From NCBI GenBank assembly GCA_035711805.1, contig DASTBV010000065.1:9585-73584 (forward strand): a stretch of DNA of 64,000 bases. Reading direction: 5' to 3'. The notes beneath the pieces are model-generated. The model made no database searches, was not told where the DNA came from, and saw only the letters and a program-made list of their open reading frames with translations. Both the position numbers and the translations under genes were made by a program. Source of the DNA: Gp6-AA40 sp035711805 (GTDB lineage Bacteria > Acidobacteriota > Vicinamibacteria > Vicinamibacterales > UBA2999). Below are positions 12,934 to 20,914 of this stretch, one piece after another; position 1 is the first letter of the stretch; each line of letters begins with the position of its first letter.

Positions 12934-13956
12934 TCAGACGAGAATTTCGACCTTGCTCTTCGCGCGCAGCGCCTTCACGAAGGATTCGGTTTCGCTTTCG
13001 CGGTTCTGGTGTTTCAGGTACTCGTCGAGGCGCGGGCGCACTTCTTCCAGCGGGACGGTACGCCCGGGCTGCTTCTCGGCGACGCGGATGATGTGGTAGC
13101 CGAACTGCGTTTCGACCAGGTCGCTGGTTGCGCCGGGCTTCAGGCTGAAGGCGACGTCGTTGAACGGCCCGACCATCTGGCCCTGCGCGAAGAAACCGAG
13201 ATCGCCGCCGTTGACCGCGCTGCCCGGATCCTGCGAGTGCTGGCGCGCCAGCGCCGCGAAGTCCTTGCCCGCTTTGAGGTCCTTGAGGATCTGTCCGGCC
13301 TTCGTCTTTGCCTGTGCCTTCGCCGCCGCGTCGGCGTTTTCGGCCGCAATCAGGATGTGGCTCGCGCGGACGCGTTCCGGCTCCGTGAACCTGTCGGGAT
13401 TGTTCTTGTAGAAGTCTTCGGCCTGGCCTGGCTTCAGCGCCACGCGCTGCGATATTTCGGCCTCGATCAGCCGCGCGATCGAAAGGTCCCGCCGCGCATC
13501 GGCCTTGATCTGCTCGAGCGTCATCTTGCGATCGATGAGCGTCTGCATGAACAGATCTTCCGACGGGAACTGCTTCTTGACCTCGGCGATGCGCGCGTCG
13601 ACATCCGCGTCGGCGACGACCACCTTGCGCGCCTTGGCTTCCTGGAGCAGAAGCTTGTAGCCCACGAGCTGATCGAGCACCCCGCGGTAGATGCGGTCGC
13701 GTTGATCGGCGGGGATCGGCCTGCCGGCCTGGCCTTCGAGGTTGCGCACGTAGTCCTCGAACTCCTTGCGCGTCACGGCTTCGCCGTTGACCTTGGCGAG
13801 CACGTCGGGGAGCGTTTCGGGGAGCGCCTTGACCGGCTCGGCCGCCGCTCCGGTCTGAGCGCCCGCAGCCGGTTCCGCGGTTCCGGCGGGAGTGGCAGCG
13901 TCCTTCTTGCAGCCGGCGACGACGAGGATCAGGATGAATGGGATTGCTCGGAACAC
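12934..13956 (-). CDS. PpiC-type peptidyl-prolyl isomerase lipoprotein
   Basis: This is a 340-residue SurA/PrsA-like chaperone. A lipobox LVVAGC (Cys16) points to a lipid-anchored periplasmic protein. A SurA-N-like helical region (residues 50-170) is followed by a parvulin domain at about 195-300, with RASHILI, DLGFFAQGQMVGPF and TQFGYHIIRV. The GTG start at 13956 is well supported by GGAG eight bases upstream. It probably helps fold exported or outer-membrane proteins. It lies just downstream of the tRNA-Phe gene on the same strand. Confidence 0.9.
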   Translation of the reverse strand: MFRAIPFILILVVAGCKKDAATPAGTAEPAAGAQTGAAAEPVKALPETLPDVLAKVNGEAVTRKEFEDYVRNLEGQAGRPIPADQRDRIYRGVLDQLVGYKLLLQEAKARKVVVADADVDARIAEVKKQFPSEDLFMQTLIDRKMTLEQIKADARRDLSIARLIEAEISQRVALKPGQAEDFYKNNPDRFTEPERVRASHILIAAENADAAAKAQAKTKAGQILKDLKAGKDFAALARQHSQDPGSAVNGGDLGFFAQGQMVGPFNDVAFSLKPGATSDLVETQFGYHIIRVAEKQPGRTVPLEEVRPRLDEYLKHQNRESETESFVKALRAKSKVEILV

Positions 13957-14041
13957 TTGGATACTCCTGCGAAAGTGCTGCTCGCTCGGGCGCTTTCCGC
14001 GCCGGGCCCGCCACGAGTGAGCGAGCGTCCGCTGAGATAAC

Positions 14042-14067
14042 GGCCCTTCGACTCGGCCCGAAGGGCC
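14042..14067. repeat. palindrome GGCCCTTCG...CGAAGGGCC between tRNA-Phe and ppiC
   Basis: A 9-base-pair stem with an 8-base loop is flanked by GCTCAGGGC and by several GCGAGCG/CGCTCGC runs (13981-14108). It has no T-run, so a simple intrinsic terminator is not evident. It may be a processing or attenuation structure between the tRNA and the ppiC gene. Confidence 0.5.
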
Positions 14068-14110
14068 TCGCTCAGGGCACTCGCCTCGCTCGCCACGCTC
14101 GCGAGTCGAG

Positions 14111-14186
14111 TGGTGGCCAGGGCCGGAATCGAACCAGCGACACCCGCATTTTCAGTGCGGTGCTCTACCAACTGAGCTACCTGGCC
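14111..14186 (-). tRNA. tRNA-Phe (GAA)
   Basis: The reverse strand reads GGCCAGG, TA, then a D arm GCTC-AGTTGGTA-GAGC. The anticodon stem is CCGCA-CTGAAAA-TGCGG with anticodon GAA. The T arm is GCTGG-TTCGATT-CCGGC, followed by acceptor CCTGGCC, A and an encoded CCA. All stems pair, with one G-U in the T stem. The length is 76 bases. Confidence 0.97.
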
Positions 14187-14437
14187 CCGGTCAACTGTAA
14201 AAGGAGGCCGAAGAGACGTTCGAGTATATCAAAGGGGTTTTGGAGCGTCTTTGGGGACGGCCGGGCACCAAAGTGACGGGATCCTTACACTGGCCGACCG
14301 CCTGGCAAGCGGCCCGACCGTGTAGTGATTTCAGCCCGGCCGTTTTGAAACCTACCTCAACCGTATAGTTCGAGTTTCATTTTTCGAAGGAATTTGCCTT
14401 CTCAGCAATTGGCGTCGGCCTTGCCTCTTCCGCAGGT
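14187..14437. other. non-coding interval between tRNA-Phe and the recA region
   Basis: Apart from the possible tRNA promoter, I see only a small inverted repeat (GAAGG-aatttg-CCTTC near 14386) and no gene. Base composition is more AT-rich than the neighbours. Confidence 0.4.
14223..14228 (-). promoter_or_regulatory. possible -10 element for tRNA-Phe
   Basis: The reverse strand shows TATACT about 37 bases before the tRNA 5' end. No convincing -35 element is found at the right distance, so the call is weak. Confidence 0.3.
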
Positions 14438-14629
14438 ATGGCGAACCTCTACCTCGTCAAGACGAACCGTTCGAAGCAGGACACACCGCGGCGAGGCCGG
14501 GGTTCCGCAGTTTCCACCGAACGCCGTTACCGCTACCCGTCTGAAGAGATCTGGCAGGTTTCGGACGACCGGTGGCAGATCGCGGAAGCCCGCCACCTGC
14601 CACAGGAAGGCCCAAGTCGTAAGGCCTAA
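14438..14629 (+). CDS. uncertain small ORF, 63 codons
   Basis: An ATG-started frame encodes a basic, hydrophilic protein beginning MANLYLVKTNRSK, with no recognised domain. The ribosome-binding site is poor. Its last third is made by a GGTGGCAG/CTGCCACC inverted repeat and the AAGGCCC array that follows, which argues against a conserved C-terminus. It may be a chance frame. Confidence 0.2.
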   Translation: MANLYLVKTNRSKQDTPRRGRGSAVSTERRYRYPSEEIWQVSDDRWQIAEARHLPQEGPSRKA

Positions 14630-14660
14630 GGCCCAAGAAGGCCCAAGAAGGCCTAAGGGG
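14598..14660. repeat. AAGGCCC / AAGGCCT array at the recA 3' end
   Basis: Units AAGGCCC and AAGGCCT, some spaced by an extra AAG, run to four bases before the recA stop codon (14664-14666). The AGGCCT core is self-complementary. Placement at a gene 3' end matches the other short-unit arrays. Confidence 0.65.
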
Positions 14661-14663
14661 TCC

Positions 14664-15698
<1,035 letters not shown>

Positions 15699-15712
15699 GC
15701 AGGCTCCTTTGG

Positions 15713-15755
15713 GTCCGCCTAGCGCCCTGTATCCGATTGGGGCGCTCCGGCGGAC
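15713..15755 (-). repeat. dispersed GTCCGCC palindrome in the recA leader, copy 3
   Basis: GTCCGCC-t-AGCGCC pairs with GGCGCT-cc-GGCGGAC across a 15-base loop. In the recA transcript this hairpin ends four bases before the AAAGGAG ribosome-binding site, so it could affect translation. It lacks the ACTACG tail. Confidence 0.7.
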
Positions 15756-15787
15756 AGGCTGTGATGAATGGATTGTGAAGTGTGGTG

Positions 15788-15804
15788 GTGACAGAGGAGG
15801 TCAC
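15788..15804 (-). promoter_or_regulatory. candidate operator at the recA promoter
   Basis: The inverted repeat GTGAC-n7-GTCAC lies about +4 to +20 relative to the predicted start of transcription. This is a usual place for a repressor such as LexA. The motif is not a known LexA box of other phyla, so the factor is not identified. Confidence 0.35.
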
Positions 15805-15815
15805 AGCCGGGGTAG

Positions 15816-15844
15816 ATCCTAGGGTCGTGCCGCGCGAAAGTCAA
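15816..15844 (-). promoter_or_regulatory. recA promoter
   Basis: The reverse strand has TTGACT (15839-15844), a 17-base spacer and TAGGAT (15816-15821). This is a good sigma-70-type promoter. It predicts a leader of about 110 bases. Confidence 0.7.
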
Positions 15845-15898
15845 GCGCAAATATGTGAAGTCGAGGCGCTTTCAGCTTAATTGGGTCAATGACTTAGC

Positions 15899-16063
15899 GT
15901 GACACATGACTTTCGCCCCAGAGGCCTTACGATCGCACTTTCTGCGCCGTCGCGGAAGCGCTCGAACAGCAATTTGTGCGCGCTCCCTGCGACGGTGATC
16001 ACGCTGCGACAGGTGGAGAATTACGACAGCGCGCCTGTGGTGATGCGGAAGAAGAAGCGGTGA
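15899..16063 (+). CDS. uncertain small basic ORF, 54 residues
   Basis: A GTG-started frame ends two bases before the convergent gene at 16066. The product ends in QVENYDSAPVVMRKKKR and has no hydrophobic segment. There is no clear ribosome-binding site and I do not recognise it. The tidy tail-to-tail fit with the next gene is the main support. Confidence 0.2.
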   Translation: MTHDFRPRGLTIALSAPSRKRSNSNLCALPATVITLRQVENYDSAPVVMRKKKR

Positions 16064-16065
16064 GG

Positions 16066-16332
16066 CTAACGGCGCTTTCGTCGTCGGCGCTCTGGCCTGT
16101 CGTCGGATCTGTCTGGGGGTACGACGTGAACGCCACCATCGAGCCGATCCATGTCGGTCTCGTCGTCCCTGCTCTCGGTGCGGTCCGTGGACCGGACTTC
16201 GACGGCTGCGCAGAGCGCCACCAATTGCGCGCCGAGGAATGCATCCACGTCGTAGACGTGACCGTTGAGGAACTGGCTCAGGGCATGGCTCTCAATGACG
16301 CCGGTGAGAGCCTTCACGATTCGGATACGCAA
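16066..16332 (-). CDS. small protein of unknown function, 88 residues
   Basis: The frame begins at a TTG and encodes RIRIVKALTGVIESHALSQF, then NGHVYDVDAFLGAQLVAL. The rest of the core (CAAVEVRSTD) leads into an Arg/Asp-rich tail ending RRRRKRR. The core has the look of small conserved beta proteins seen singly in soil-bacterial genomes, but I cannot name a family. There is no signal peptide or membrane segment. It is the only coherent non-membrane frame in the interval between recA and the thiolase. Confidence 0.45.
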   Translation of the reverse strand: MRIRIVKALTGVIESHALSQFLNGHVYDVDAFLGAQLVALCAAVEVRSTDRTESRDDETDMDRLDGGVHVVPPDRSDDRPERRRRKRR

Positions 16333-16469
16333 CGGTGACGCCCATGATACGGGAATTAATTACGGCGTAAAGCTCTGCAATGAACGCACTTCAGTGCCAG
16401 AAGCACAGTCACGGGTTGGCTTTGTCGAGCGCCTGTTCAGCCGCGGAAGAATGAAGGCAGGAAGAAGCG

Positions 16470-16571
16470 ATGATCGGACATCTTGGTCTTGACCGCCCCG
16501 AGTTGATGATGCTCGTCATTATGGCGACGGTCGTGGGTTACCTCGGTCTGCGGAAGAGGAAGAAGAAGTGA
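16470..16571 (+). CDS. 33-residue single-span membrane peptide, TatA N-terminus-like
   Basis: An ATG preceded by AGGAAGAAG encodes a peptide with the core LDRPELMMLVIMATVVGYLG and a basic end RKRKKK. The Pro-Glu pair just before one hydrophobic helix recalls the N-terminus of TatA/TatE. The FGPKKLPE hinge and amphipathic helix of TatA are missing. A second 33-residue peptide of the same design lies on the other strand at 17379-17480. Its stop overlaps a GTG that has its own AGAGGA site. Confidence 0.45.
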   Translation: MIGHLGLDRPELMMLVIMATVVGYLGLRKRKKK

Positions 16572-16673
16572 GCGTCACTGCGGGCGCTATATGGCTTGTC
16601 CTAATGGTGAGTGGTCCGTGACGCAAATGCGCAACGACAACTACGTGATTACGGCCACGACTACGAAGAAGCG

Positions 16674-16793
16674 GTGACTCCACAGGGTTTCGTGGGCGCC
16701 TTCCGAGTTCTGCTGACGATCCTGCGGGCCGCCTTGGGAATGCCTTGGTGGGGAGCGCTGCCGATCATGCTCTTCTACGAATCGACCTTGTGA
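16674..16793 (+). CDS. 39-residue hydrophobic peptide in the small-ORF chain
   Basis: GTG at 16674 overlaps the stop of a 19-codon frame (16618-16677). That frame in turn overlaps a 17-codon frame (16568-16621) that overlaps the stop at 16571. The product has FRVLLTILRAALGMPWWGAL, a likely membrane segment. The same frame is open from GTG 16611, which would give 60 residues. Which start is used, and whether the two tiny linking frames are translated, cannot be decided from sequence. Confidence 0.3.
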   Translation: MTPQGFVGAFRVLLTILRAALGMPWWGALPIMLFYESTL

Positions 16794-16847
16794 TCACGTT
16801 TCAGGGAAGGCTGAATGGGCAGGCGCGGAAACGGAGGGAAGCGTTAA

Positions 16848-17033
16848 GTGGATTCGATGCGCTCAGGTCTGCAATCTCAGGTGCCTCCCGATTTCTCCGT
16901 AGGGTATGGCACTGAGATCGAAGAAGAGGTCTTCGACCTCAACGGCCTTCTGCTGGCGCTGTTGCTGGCTGTCGTTGCGTTGATGATGGCCTACGTGGTC
17001 CGACGTCGGCGGAAGGCACGGAACACGCCGTGA
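16848..17033 (+). CDS. 61-residue single-span membrane protein
   Basis: GTG at 16848 follows a strong GGAGGG site. Order of parts: a polar N-terminus (QVPPDFSVGYG), an acidic patch (EIEEEVFD), one hydrophobic helix (LLLALLLAVVALMMAYVV) and a basic tail (RRRRKAR). The tail predicts a cytoplasmic C-terminus. The plan acidic-helix-basic resembles filamentous-phage major coat proteins, though no homology can be claimed. The stop overlaps the next frame (GTGA). Confidence 0.5.
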   Translation: MDSMRSGLQSQVPPDFSVGYGTEIEEEVFDLNGLLLALLLAVVALMMAYVVRRRRKARNTP

Positions 17034-17194
17034 CTCCGTGGCTGTTCCGAAGGGTCGGGGTCGATCTCCACGTTCGCGACCGCTATTTCATCGTCGGCCG
17101 CGCCCCCCTGATCCTGCTGTGCCTATTAGCGCTGAGCATCATGGTGAGCGCCATTTGGCTGGGTGTGTTTCTTCTTAGAACGATTCCGAGCTAA
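17030..17194 (+). CDS. 54-residue membrane protein coupled to the preceding ORF
   Basis: GTG overlaps the upstream stop by four bases. The product begins TPWLFRRVGVDLHVRDRYF and has a long hydrophobic helix (APLILLCLLALSIMVSAIWL). No family is recognised. The overlap and the membrane helix make a chance frame less likely. Confidence 0.45.
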   Translation: MTPWLFRRVGVDLHVRDRYFIVGRAPLILLCLLALSIMVSAIWLGVFLLRTIPS

Positions 17195-17207
17195 CGATAG
17201 CGTGGTT

Positions 17208-17291
17208 ATGTGGTTCGAACTCTACGCTACTGACCTCATCGGGTTCGGCTCGTTCGCCGTCGCCTGCGCTGCGTTGCGTATCTGGCGCTGA
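17208..17291 (+). CDS. 27-residue membrane peptide
   Basis: A short ATG frame encodes MWFELYATDLIGFGSFAVAC followed by AALRIWR. It lies 13 bases after the 54-residue frame. It continues the run of small hydrophobic products but could be chance. Confidence 0.3.
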   Translation: MWFELYATDLIGFGSFAVACAALRIWR

Positions 17292-17378
17292 GGAAAAGAC
17301 CGTAAAACCCTGATGAATCGACTGACAAGAATTGCACCGCTGCGATCCCGCTATGGCGTGGCCAGAGGCGAAGGAGCG

Positions 17379-17480
17379 CTAGTTCGTCGGCTTGCTGAGT
17401 GCTCGGAAAGCCACATAGCCCAGCGCACCGAGGACGACGATGATCAGGATTTCGGGGAGTCCGACAGGGAAGCTGTTCAT
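17379..17480 (-). CDS. 33-residue membrane peptide, TatA N-terminus-like, opposite strand
   Basis: The frame encodes FPVGLPEILIIVVLGALGYV and a short basic end. Like the peptide at 16470 it has 33 residues, a Pro-Glu before the helix, and a Gly-Tyr near the helix end. The ribosome-binding site is weak. A 59-residue frame on the other strand (17313-17492) is its complement and is judged spurious because its acidic run is simply the antisense of the hydrophobic codons. Confidence 0.4.
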   Translation of the reverse strand: MNSFPVGLPEILIIVVLGALGYVAFRALSKPTN

Positions 17481-17537
17481 CTTGCGGATTGAGACGATGC
17501 GGCGAGCCTAGGCGTTCCAGACGCACGCGGATAGCGA

Positions 17538-18719
17538 TTAACCGCGCTCAACGGCTAACGCCACTCCATTGCCACCGCCGAGGCAAAGACTCGCGATTCC
17601 GCGCTTCAACCCTCGCTGCTCGAGCGCGTACAGCAGCGTTGTCAGGATACGCGCCCCGCTGGCGCCGATCGGATGGCCAAGTGCCACCGCTCCTCCGTTG
17701 ACGTTCACCTTGTTCGGATCGATTCCCAGCTGCCCGAGGACCGCCAGCAGCTGCACCGAAAACGCCTCGTTGATCTCGAACAGGTCAACATCCTCCAGCG
17801 TCCAGCCAACCTTCTGCGACAGCTTCCGAATGGCCTCGACGGGGGTCATCAGCAGATACTTCGGCGCCAATCCGCTTGTCGCCTGACCGACGATGCGCGC
17901 CATTGGTTTCAGACCGAGCTGCGCCGCCCGCGCGGACGACATCACGACGAGCGCCGCGGCGCCATCGTTGACCGGCGGCGCGTTGCCCGCCGTAACGGTC
18001 CCATCCTTCCTGAACGCTGGCTTCAACGCCCCGAGCGCCGAGACCGATGTGTCCGCGCGCACGGACTCGTCGCGTGTGACAACGATCGAATCGCCCTTCT
18101 TTTGCGGAATGGTGACCGGCAGGATCTCGCCCTTGAAGCGTCCCTCCGCTTCTGCGGCGGCCGCCTTACGATGGCTGTTGAAGGCGAAGTCGTCCTGCGC
18201 GGTCCGGCCGATGTTGTATTCAGAGGCGATCAGCTCGCCGGCGTTTCCCATGTGGCACTGCTCGAACGAGCACCACAGGCCATCGTGCACCATCGAGTCG
18301 ACGAGCTGCGCGTTGCCCATTCGCAACCCGTCGCGCGCGCCTGGCAGCAGGTACGGGGCATTGCTCATCGACTCCATGCCGCCAGCCACGGCGATCTCGA
18401 TATCGCCTGTGGCGATCGCCTGCTGCGCGAGCATCACCGCCTTGAGTCCGGAGCCGCAGACCTTGTTGATCGTCAGGGCCGCCACGTGATCGGCGAGGCC
18501 TCCCCGCAGCGCCGCCTGACGCGCAGGCGCCTGGCCGACCCCTGCGGAAACCACATTGCCCATGATGCATTCCTCGACGCTGGCGGGGTCGATTCCGGCC
18601 CGGCGGACGGCCTCGCGCACGACCAGCGCTCCAAGATCCGGCGCTTTCAGATCCTTGAGTGACCCGAGGAACCTGCCAGTCGGCGTGCGAACGGCTGAAG
18701 CAATGACGGCGTCCTGCAT
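17538..18719 (-). CDS. thiolase (acetyl-CoA C-acetyltransferase)
   Basis: This is a 393-residue thiolase. It has the acylated Cys88 in INKVCGSGLK, the GHPIGASGAR histidine motif and the second Cys in SLCLGGGNG. It condenses or cleaves acyl-CoA in short-chain metabolism or beta-oxidation. The usual NAS-xx-NDGAAA motif reads NAPPVNDGAAALV here, a modest change near the CoA site. The gene is alone on this strand and divergent from the TIGR03435 gene. Confidence 0.95.
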   Translation of the reverse strand: MQDAVIASAVRTPTGRFLGSLKDLKAPDLGALVVREAVRRAGIDPASVEECIMGNVVSAGVGQAPARQAALRGGLADHVAALTINKVCGSGLKAVMLAQQAIATGDIEIAVAGGMESMSNAPYLLPGARDGLRMGNAQLVDSMVHDGLWCSFEQCHMGNAGELIASEYNIGRTAQDDFAFNSHRKAAAAEAEGRFKGEILPVTIPQKKGDSIVVTRDESVRADTSVSALGALKPAFRKDGTVTAGNAPPVNDGAAALVVMSSARAAQLGLKPMARIVGQATSGLAPKYLLMTPVEAIRKLSQKVGWTLEDVDLFEINEAFSVQLLAVLGQLGIDPNKVNVNGGAVALGHPIGASGARILTTLLYALEQRGLKRGIASLCLGGGNGVALAVERG

Positions 18720-18787
18720 GAAGTCATCGTAACTCCGCCTGTTAACCGTCCGCGTTCGGTCCGCGTTGTTATGGCTAGGAGCGGACG

Positions 18788-19612
18788 ATGAGCAAGCTGC
18801 TAGTCATTACGGCAATGGCCGTAGCCGTGAGCGCCGCCAGGGCGCAGGAGACGGTCCCATCCTTCGAGGTCGTGTCTGTCAGGATCAACCGCTCGAACGC
18901 GGAAGGGCAGAGCATGCGCCTGCAGCCAGGGGGCCGGGCGGTGGTGACGAACACGCCGCTCCGGCCGCTCATTCTGACCGCTTATGAACTGCTTCCTCAG
19001 CAGCTTGCGGGCGGACCGGCGTGGATCGATTCAGAGCGCTTCGACATCGTGGCACAGGCGAACCAGAACCTGTTGCCGTCGCTTCCGGGTGGCCCTCCCG
19101 GTTCGGCGCAACTGGCGCTGCAGCGGCTGCTGGCCGACCGCTTCGGCCTGAAGGTTCATACCGAGAAACGTGAGTTCGACATCTACGCGCTGGTGATCGC
19201 CCGAGACGACCGCCGCCTCGGGCCGCGGATGACGCCGGCGAAGGTCGATTGCGCGGCACTGATGGCCGCCTACGGTCGGGGCGAGGGTCCCCTTCCGGCC
19301 CGTTCCGAGTGTGGCTTTTCGGGGGGCCCGGGACGTGTGTCGGCGCGCGGTGCCAGTCTGCAGATGTTTGCGCGCACGATGCTGGCCAATGCGGCCGGCC
19401 AGATCGTTGAAGATCGCACCGGTCTGACCGACTGGTTCGATTTCGATCTCGAGTACGCCGTTGAACCCGGCGCCGCCGCGGAAACCCGGGGGCGGGAGGG
19501 AGCGTCGCTCTTTACCGCGCTCGAAGAGCAGCTCGGGTTGAAGCTGCAACCTGTACGTGGACCGGTCGACGTGCTTGTGATCGACAGCGCGCAGATGCCG
19601 ACGGAGAACTGA
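18788..19612 (+). CDS. TIGR03435 family soil-associated secreted protein
   Basis: This is a 274-residue protein with a signal peptide (LLVITAMAVAVSAARAQ). The mature start PSFEVVSVRINRSN and the later PLRPLILTAYEL, LLADRFGLKVHTEKRE and VEDRTGLTDWFDFDLEY segments match TIGR03435, a family expanded in Acidobacteria with no known function. The ATG follows AGGAG. The next gene begins two bases after the stop, and an ECF sigma factor follows, so these may be one regulated unit. Confidence 0.88.
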   Translation: MSKLLVITAMAVAVSAARAQETVPSFEVVSVRINRSNAEGQSMRLQPGGRAVVTNTPLRPLILTAYELLPQQLAGGPAWIDSERFDIVAQANQNLLPSLPGGPPGSAQLALQRLLADRFGLKVHTEKREFDIYALVIARDDRRLGPRMTPAKVDCAALMAAYGRGEGPLPARSECGFSGGPGRVSARGASLQMFARTMLANAAGQIVEDRTGLTDWFDFDLEYAVEPGAAAETRGREGASLFTALEEQLGLKLQPVRGPVDVLVIDSAQMPTEN

Positions 19613-19613
19613 T

Positions 19614-20102
19614 ATGAATCAGCCGTTTCCGATGGAGTTCCTCCTTATCCCCCTGGTTTTCACCTTCGTGATGCTGCTCATCGTCCTGGCGGCCATCGAC
19701 CGGTGGCGACGCGAGAAGCACCGGCTCGAGCTGCAGAAGACCATCCTGGAACGGGTCAGCTCGGTGAAGGACCTCGGCGAGTTCCTGACCACCGAGCAGG
19801 GCGAACGATTCCTGGGCACCCTGGCGGCCCCGCAGTTTCGTCCGCAGCTGCGCACGCTCTCGGCCGTCAGTGCCGGCATCGTGTTTCTGGTCGTCGGCCT
19901 CTTTCTGATGTTTGCGCTTCACCTCAGGTTTTTTGGCGTTCCGTTGAGGACGCAGCCGCCCGCGGCGCTTGTGGGCGTCCTGCTTCTGATTGCGATCGGC
20001 ATTGGGATGCTGGTGTCTGCGGCCGTGTCGTTTGTCATCGCGCGCCGACTTGGCCTCGACGGCGGCCGACGCAACGGGTCCCGGAAGGACAACACGGTAT
20101 AG
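19614..20102 (+). CDS. DUF6249-like membrane protein
   Basis: This is a 162-residue protein with an N-terminal membrane helix (LLIPLVFTFVMLLIVLAAI) and a charged cytosolic stretch. Two more helices follow (AGIVFLVVGLFLMFALHL, LVGVLLLIAIGIGMLVSA). This resembles DUF6249 proteins that sit beside ECF sigma factors. It begins two bases after the TIGR03435 gene and ends four bases before the sigma factor. A role as a membrane accessory or sensor is an inference from context. Confidence 0.65.
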   Translation: MNQPFPMEFLLIPLVFTFVMLLIVLAAIDRWRREKHRLELQKTILERVSSVKDLGEFLTTEQGERFLGTLAAPQFRPQLRTLSAVSAGIVFLVVGLFLMFALHLRFFGVPLRTQPPAALVGVLLLIAIGIGMLVSAAVSFVIARRLGLDGGRRNGSRKDNTV

Positions 20103-20105
20103 ACG

Positions 20106-20600
20106 GTGCTCACGGAACACGCCTTTGGCGAGTTCTATCAGCGGCATGCGCGCTCCCTCTGGACGTATGTGTATCGGGTCACAACCGATGGTGCCGACGC
20201 CGACGATATCGTGCAGGAAGCCTTCCTGCGCCTGTTCCAGACCGACGTTCCCGCCGACGATGAAACGCTGCGTCGTTACGTGTTTCGCATCGCCGGCAAT
20301 CTCATCGCGGACAGATGGCGCCGGAAAGCGCGCGACGAGCGGCATGCACAGGAAGCGACGGCGGACGGCAGCCAGCCACAGGCGCCTGACATCGACGTCG
20401 CGAGGATCTTCTCGGAGTTGAAGCCGCGCGAGCGCGCGCTGCTGTGGCTGGCCTACGTCGAAGGCGGCACGCACGCCGACATCGCCGAGTCGCTGCGCCT
20501 CGCGCGAGGCAGCGTCAAAGTCCTGTTGTCGCGAGCGCGCGCGCGGCTGCGCGATCTGCTGATGACGCGCGGTATCGAAAGGCTGAAGAATGGCGGATAG
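20106..20600 (+). CDS. ECF-type RNA polymerase sigma factor
   Basis: This is a 164-residue protein from GTG 20106. Region 2 (FYQRHARSLWTYVYRVT, ADDIVQEAFLRLF) occupies residues 9-45. Region 4 (LKPRERALLWLAYVEGGTHA, then SVKVLLSRARARLR) occupies residues 105-150. It recruits RNA polymerase to a small regulon. Its stop overlaps the next ORF by 11 bases, the usual layout of a sigma/anti-sigma pair. Confidence 0.92.
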   Translation: MLTEHAFGEFYQRHARSLWTYVYRVTTDGADADDIVQEAFLRLFQTDVPADDETLRRYVFRIAGNLIADRWRRKARDERHAQEATADGSQPQAPDIDVARIFSELKPRERALLWLAYVEGGTHADIAESLRLARGSVKVLLSRARARLRDLLMTRGIERLKNGG

Positions 20601-20877
20601 TCGAACGGACCTGACTGGTGTCGAAGAGCGCGTCGTGGCCGCCTTCATGGATCGGCTGCGCACCGCGCCGCTTTCCGTCTCGCCGCATATACCCAGTGCG
20701 GACGTCCTCTGGCTGAAGTCCAGGCTCATCAGGCAGTGGGAGGCGCAGCGCCAGGTGCGCAGGCCGCTCGACCTCATGGAGCCGCTCGAACTGGCCGCCG
20801 GGGTCATGGCCGCCGGATTACTCCTCGCCTGGTCCGTTCCCTCGGCATTCGCCTGGATTCCGCGGCTGATCTTCTAG
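20590..20877 (+). CDS. small membrane protein, possible anti-sigma factor
   Basis: This is a 95-residue protein coupled to the sigma factor by an 11-base overlap. An N-terminal cytosolic helical part of about 65 residues is followed by one membrane helix (LAAGVMAAGLLLAWSV). The zinc anti-sigma motif H-x3-C-x2-C is absent. By position and topology it could hold the sigma factor at the membrane, but there is no sequence proof. Confidence 0.6.
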   Translation: MADSRTDLTGVEERVVAAFMDRLRTAPLSVSPHIPSADVLWLKSRLIRQWEAQRQVRRPLDLMEPLELAAGVMAAGLLLAWSVPSAFAWIPRLIF

Positions 20878-20914
20878 CCGGGGCATGAGCCTTGCGTCGG
20901 TCATCCTCGGTCGG

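Noticed and set aside
15976..16338. 120-codon plus-strand frame opposite the 88-residue gene
   Set aside because: The minus-strand frame has a coherent core, while this one is a polar mixture without a clear start signal.
17313..17492. 59-codon plus-strand frame opposite the 33-residue peptide
   Set aside because: Its run of Asp and Glu is the antisense of hydrophobic codons, and no ribosome-binding site precedes it. The membrane peptide is the better reading, though neither is certain.
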